Assembly: GCA_021781255.1 (NCBI GenBank) | Contig: JAJXXG010000736.1 | Span: 1 to 6,855, forward strand | From: Acidobacteriota bacterium | GTDB taxonomy: Bacteria; Acidobacteriota; Terriglobia; Terriglobales; Acidobacteriaceae | Direction of reading: 5' to 3' | DNA length: 6,855 nucleotides | Part shown: positions 5,461 to 6,855 of the stretch, piece after piece | How positions within the stretch are numbered: position 1 is the first letter of the stretch | How the letters are laid out: each line of letters starts with the position of its first letter | The notes under the pieces: model-generated | Database searches by the model: none | The model's input: only the letters and a program-made list of their open reading frames with translations | Told to the model about the DNA's origin: nothing | Made by a program: the position numbers and the translations under genes

Positions 5461-6855
5461 ATGACTTCAACAACCGACACCGAAAGCTCGGCGGGCCCCG
5501 GCCAGGTCGCCGAGGGCGATTTCTCGCGGCGCAAGATCAAAATAGCGACCGCAATCCTCGTTGGGCAGACGTTCGCGACGAGCATCCTGCCGTACAGCGC
5601 GCTGACCTTCGTCATGATCCCGATGACGCGAGAGTTCGGCTGGACGCGCACCCAATTCTCCTTCGCCACCACGTTCCTGTTCATCTTCGGCGCGGCAAGC
5701 CTGTGGCCGATCGGCCGTATCGCCGACAAGGTGGGCGTGCGGCCCGTTATCCTCATCGGCACGACCATCGTTGGCCTGGTGACGATCGCCATGTCGCGCC
5801 AGACGGCGAGCCTCGCGCTGCTGTTCGTCTTTTACACGCTGCTTGGCATGTTCGGCTCGACCGGCGTTGCGTACAACAAGGTAGTCGCCGCGCTGTTCAC
5901 CCAGAACCGCGGCAAGGCCCTGGCGATTCTCGGCGCGGAGTCGACCGTCGCGGCGGCGATCATCCCGATTCTGACGAACTTCCTGATGCTCAACTACGGC
6001 TGGCGCACGATGTACGTGGTCTTCGGCGCACTCATCCTCGCCGTCGTGCCCATCCTCTACTTCACCATCGAAGAGCCCGGGCAGATCGGCATCAATCTGC
6101 GTCCGCACTGGGCCCACAAGGCCACTCACTCGATGGCCGCTCCCTCGGCCACCCCTGACGCTGCGGCGGTTGGACCCGAACGCCAAGCGCCGCCGCTACC
6201 GCGCCCACCCCGTCTCGAGGGCATGGCGCTCAGGGAGGCGCTGAAGGACTGGGTGTTCTGGCTCATCACGGCTGCCGCGATGTTCGGCATGCTCATCGCG
6301 ACCGGCATGGTCGCGCACATGATTCCCGCTCTGCTCGGGAAGGGCTTCAGTCAGACATTCGCCGCGGAGATGACCTCCCTATTCCTGCTCGCTGGAATCG
6401 GCGGGGCGCTCGCCGGCGGCTACGCGGTGGATCGGTTTCAGACCGCCAAGGTGGGCACGCCGTTCAGCCTGTTGGCGGCCGCCGGCGCGCTTCTGCTGAT
6501 GATCGTTACCTCGAGCTACGGCGGCGATGCCGTTCTGGTCGTCGCCATTGCGCTCGGCGGCTTCTCATTTGCCGCTTACCGTCCCATGGGTCTGTACTTC
6601 CAGACGCGCTTCTTCGGACTCGGCTCCTTTACCGAGATCATGTCATTCCAGTACATGATAACGAACCCCATTTCTGCGTTCTCGGCACCGCTCATCGGAG
6701 TCATCTACGACCGCACACATTCCTACCACCTCGCGTTTCTGCTGATGGCCGTCTCCCCGCTCCTCGCAGCCTTTGTCTGGCTGGCGCTGCCGAAATACCG
6801 GTACTCCGCCAATATCGGAGTGTTGATGGTGCCGGCTCCCAGGCAGAGTGGAGGA
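5461..6855 (+). CDS. MFS permease (12-TM, oxalate/formate-antiporter or monocarboxylate-like style), 3' end beyond window
   Basis: The frame is open from ATG 5461 to the last base: 465 residues with no stop yet, close to full length for the family. It starts with a polar N-terminus (1-27), then about six hydrophobic segments (roughly 28-54, 66-86, 95-111, 116-140, 154-178, 182-203), a Pro/Ala-rich cytoplasmic loop (204-260) and six more (262-287, 302-325, 331-350, 356-380, 392-415, 422-444). The MFS motif A is clear after TM2: GRIADKVGVR (85-94); a second-half echo, GGYAVDRFQTAKV, follows TM8. It should be an inner-membrane secondary transporter. The single long central loop and overall look recall the OFA/monocarboxylate group, so a small organic acid is a guess; the substrate is not readable. 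ATG 5461 is preferred because the hydrophobic core follows after a short polar tail; ATG 5386 is the alternative. The Shine-Dalgarno is poor (GAGG at 5444-5447, AGG at 5456-5458). Confidence 0.92.
   Translation, partial: MTSTTDTESSAGPGQVAEGDFSRRKIKIATAILVGQTFATSILPYSALTFVMIPMTREFGWTRTQFSFATTFLFIFGAASLWPIGRIADKVGVRPVILIGTTIVGLVTIAMSRQTASLALLFVFYTLLGMFGSTGVAYNKVVAALFTQNRGKALAILGAESTVAAAIIPILTNFLMLNYGWRTMYVVFGALILAVVPILYFTIEEPGQIGINLRPHWAHKATHSMAAPSATPDAAAVGPERQAPPLPRPPRLEGMALREALKDWVFWLITAAAMFGMLIATGMVAHMIPALLGKGFSQTFAAEMTSLFLLAGIGGALAGGYAVDRFQTAKVGTPFSLLAAAGALLLMIVTSSYGGDAVLVVAIALGGFSFAAYRPMGLYFQTRFFGLGSFTEIMSFQYMITNPISAFSAPLIGVIYDRTHSYHLAFLLMAVSPLLAAFVWLALPKYRYSANIGVLMVPAPRQSGG

Noticed and set aside
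5355..6158. 267-codon plus-strand frame overlapping the MFS gene
   Set aside because: Its product is Arg/His/Asp-rich low-complexity sequence, typical of a frame shadow, while the frame from 5461 gives clear transmembrane segments and MFS motif A.
5467..6186. 239-codon minus-strand frame opposite the MFS gene
   Set aside because: Low-complexity charged composition with no motif; shadow of the permease.

Overview
The window looks like a chromosomal segment of a GC-rich Gram-negative bacterium, most probably an acidobacterium (Terriglobia/Acidobacteriales type). The clues are two palindromic intergenic elements of a style I associate with those genomes, a gene pair (receiver-thioredoxin-reductase-like fusion plus cNMP-type histidine kinase) that is common there, and a LuxR-type regulator whose C-terminus (IKNYLRSIYDKTGVSDRLELAL) resembles acidobacterial paralogues. 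The placement rests on recognition, not on a search. All genes look chromosomal; I see no transposase, integrase, phage gene, rRNA, tRNA or CRISPR array.

Layout: (1) 2-697, plus strand, the C-terminal half of decarboxylating 6-phosphogluconate dehydrogenase (gnd), cut by the left edge. (2) 701-2161, minus strand, a soluble histidine kinase with an N-terminal cyclic-nucleotide-binding-like domain; its stop codon lies three bases from the gnd stop (tail to tail). (3) 2162-2332, an intergenic gap filled with REP-like hairpins and a possible weak terminator. (4) 2333-3985, minus strand, a three-part protein: CheY-like receiver, glutaredoxin/thioredoxin-like middle domain, and a thioredoxin-reductase-type FAD/NAD(P)H domain that lacks the CxxC redox pair. 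(5) 3986-4477, a 492-base divergent intergenic region with a second hairpin element, a consensus TATAAT inside a perfect 7-6-7 inverted repeat, and a long leader. (6) 4478-5179, plus strand, a NarL/LuxR-family DNA-binding regulator with a receiver that has lost its phosphoacceptor aspartate. (7) 5180-5460, an AT-richer gap with a candidate promoter followed directly by two perfect 22-bp tandem repeats, each with a 13-bp palindrome. (8) 5461-6855, plus strand, an MFS permease that runs off the right edge, still open.

How the parts may work together: the kinase and the receiver-reductase fusion are probably a cognate pair in which phosphorylation acts on an oxidoreductase-like output instead of on transcription. 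The only canonical receiver aspartate in the window is D62 of the fusion, because the LuxR-type protein has none. The LuxR-type regulator may control its own promoter and possibly the divergent one. The permease appears to have separate control through the tandem palindromes.
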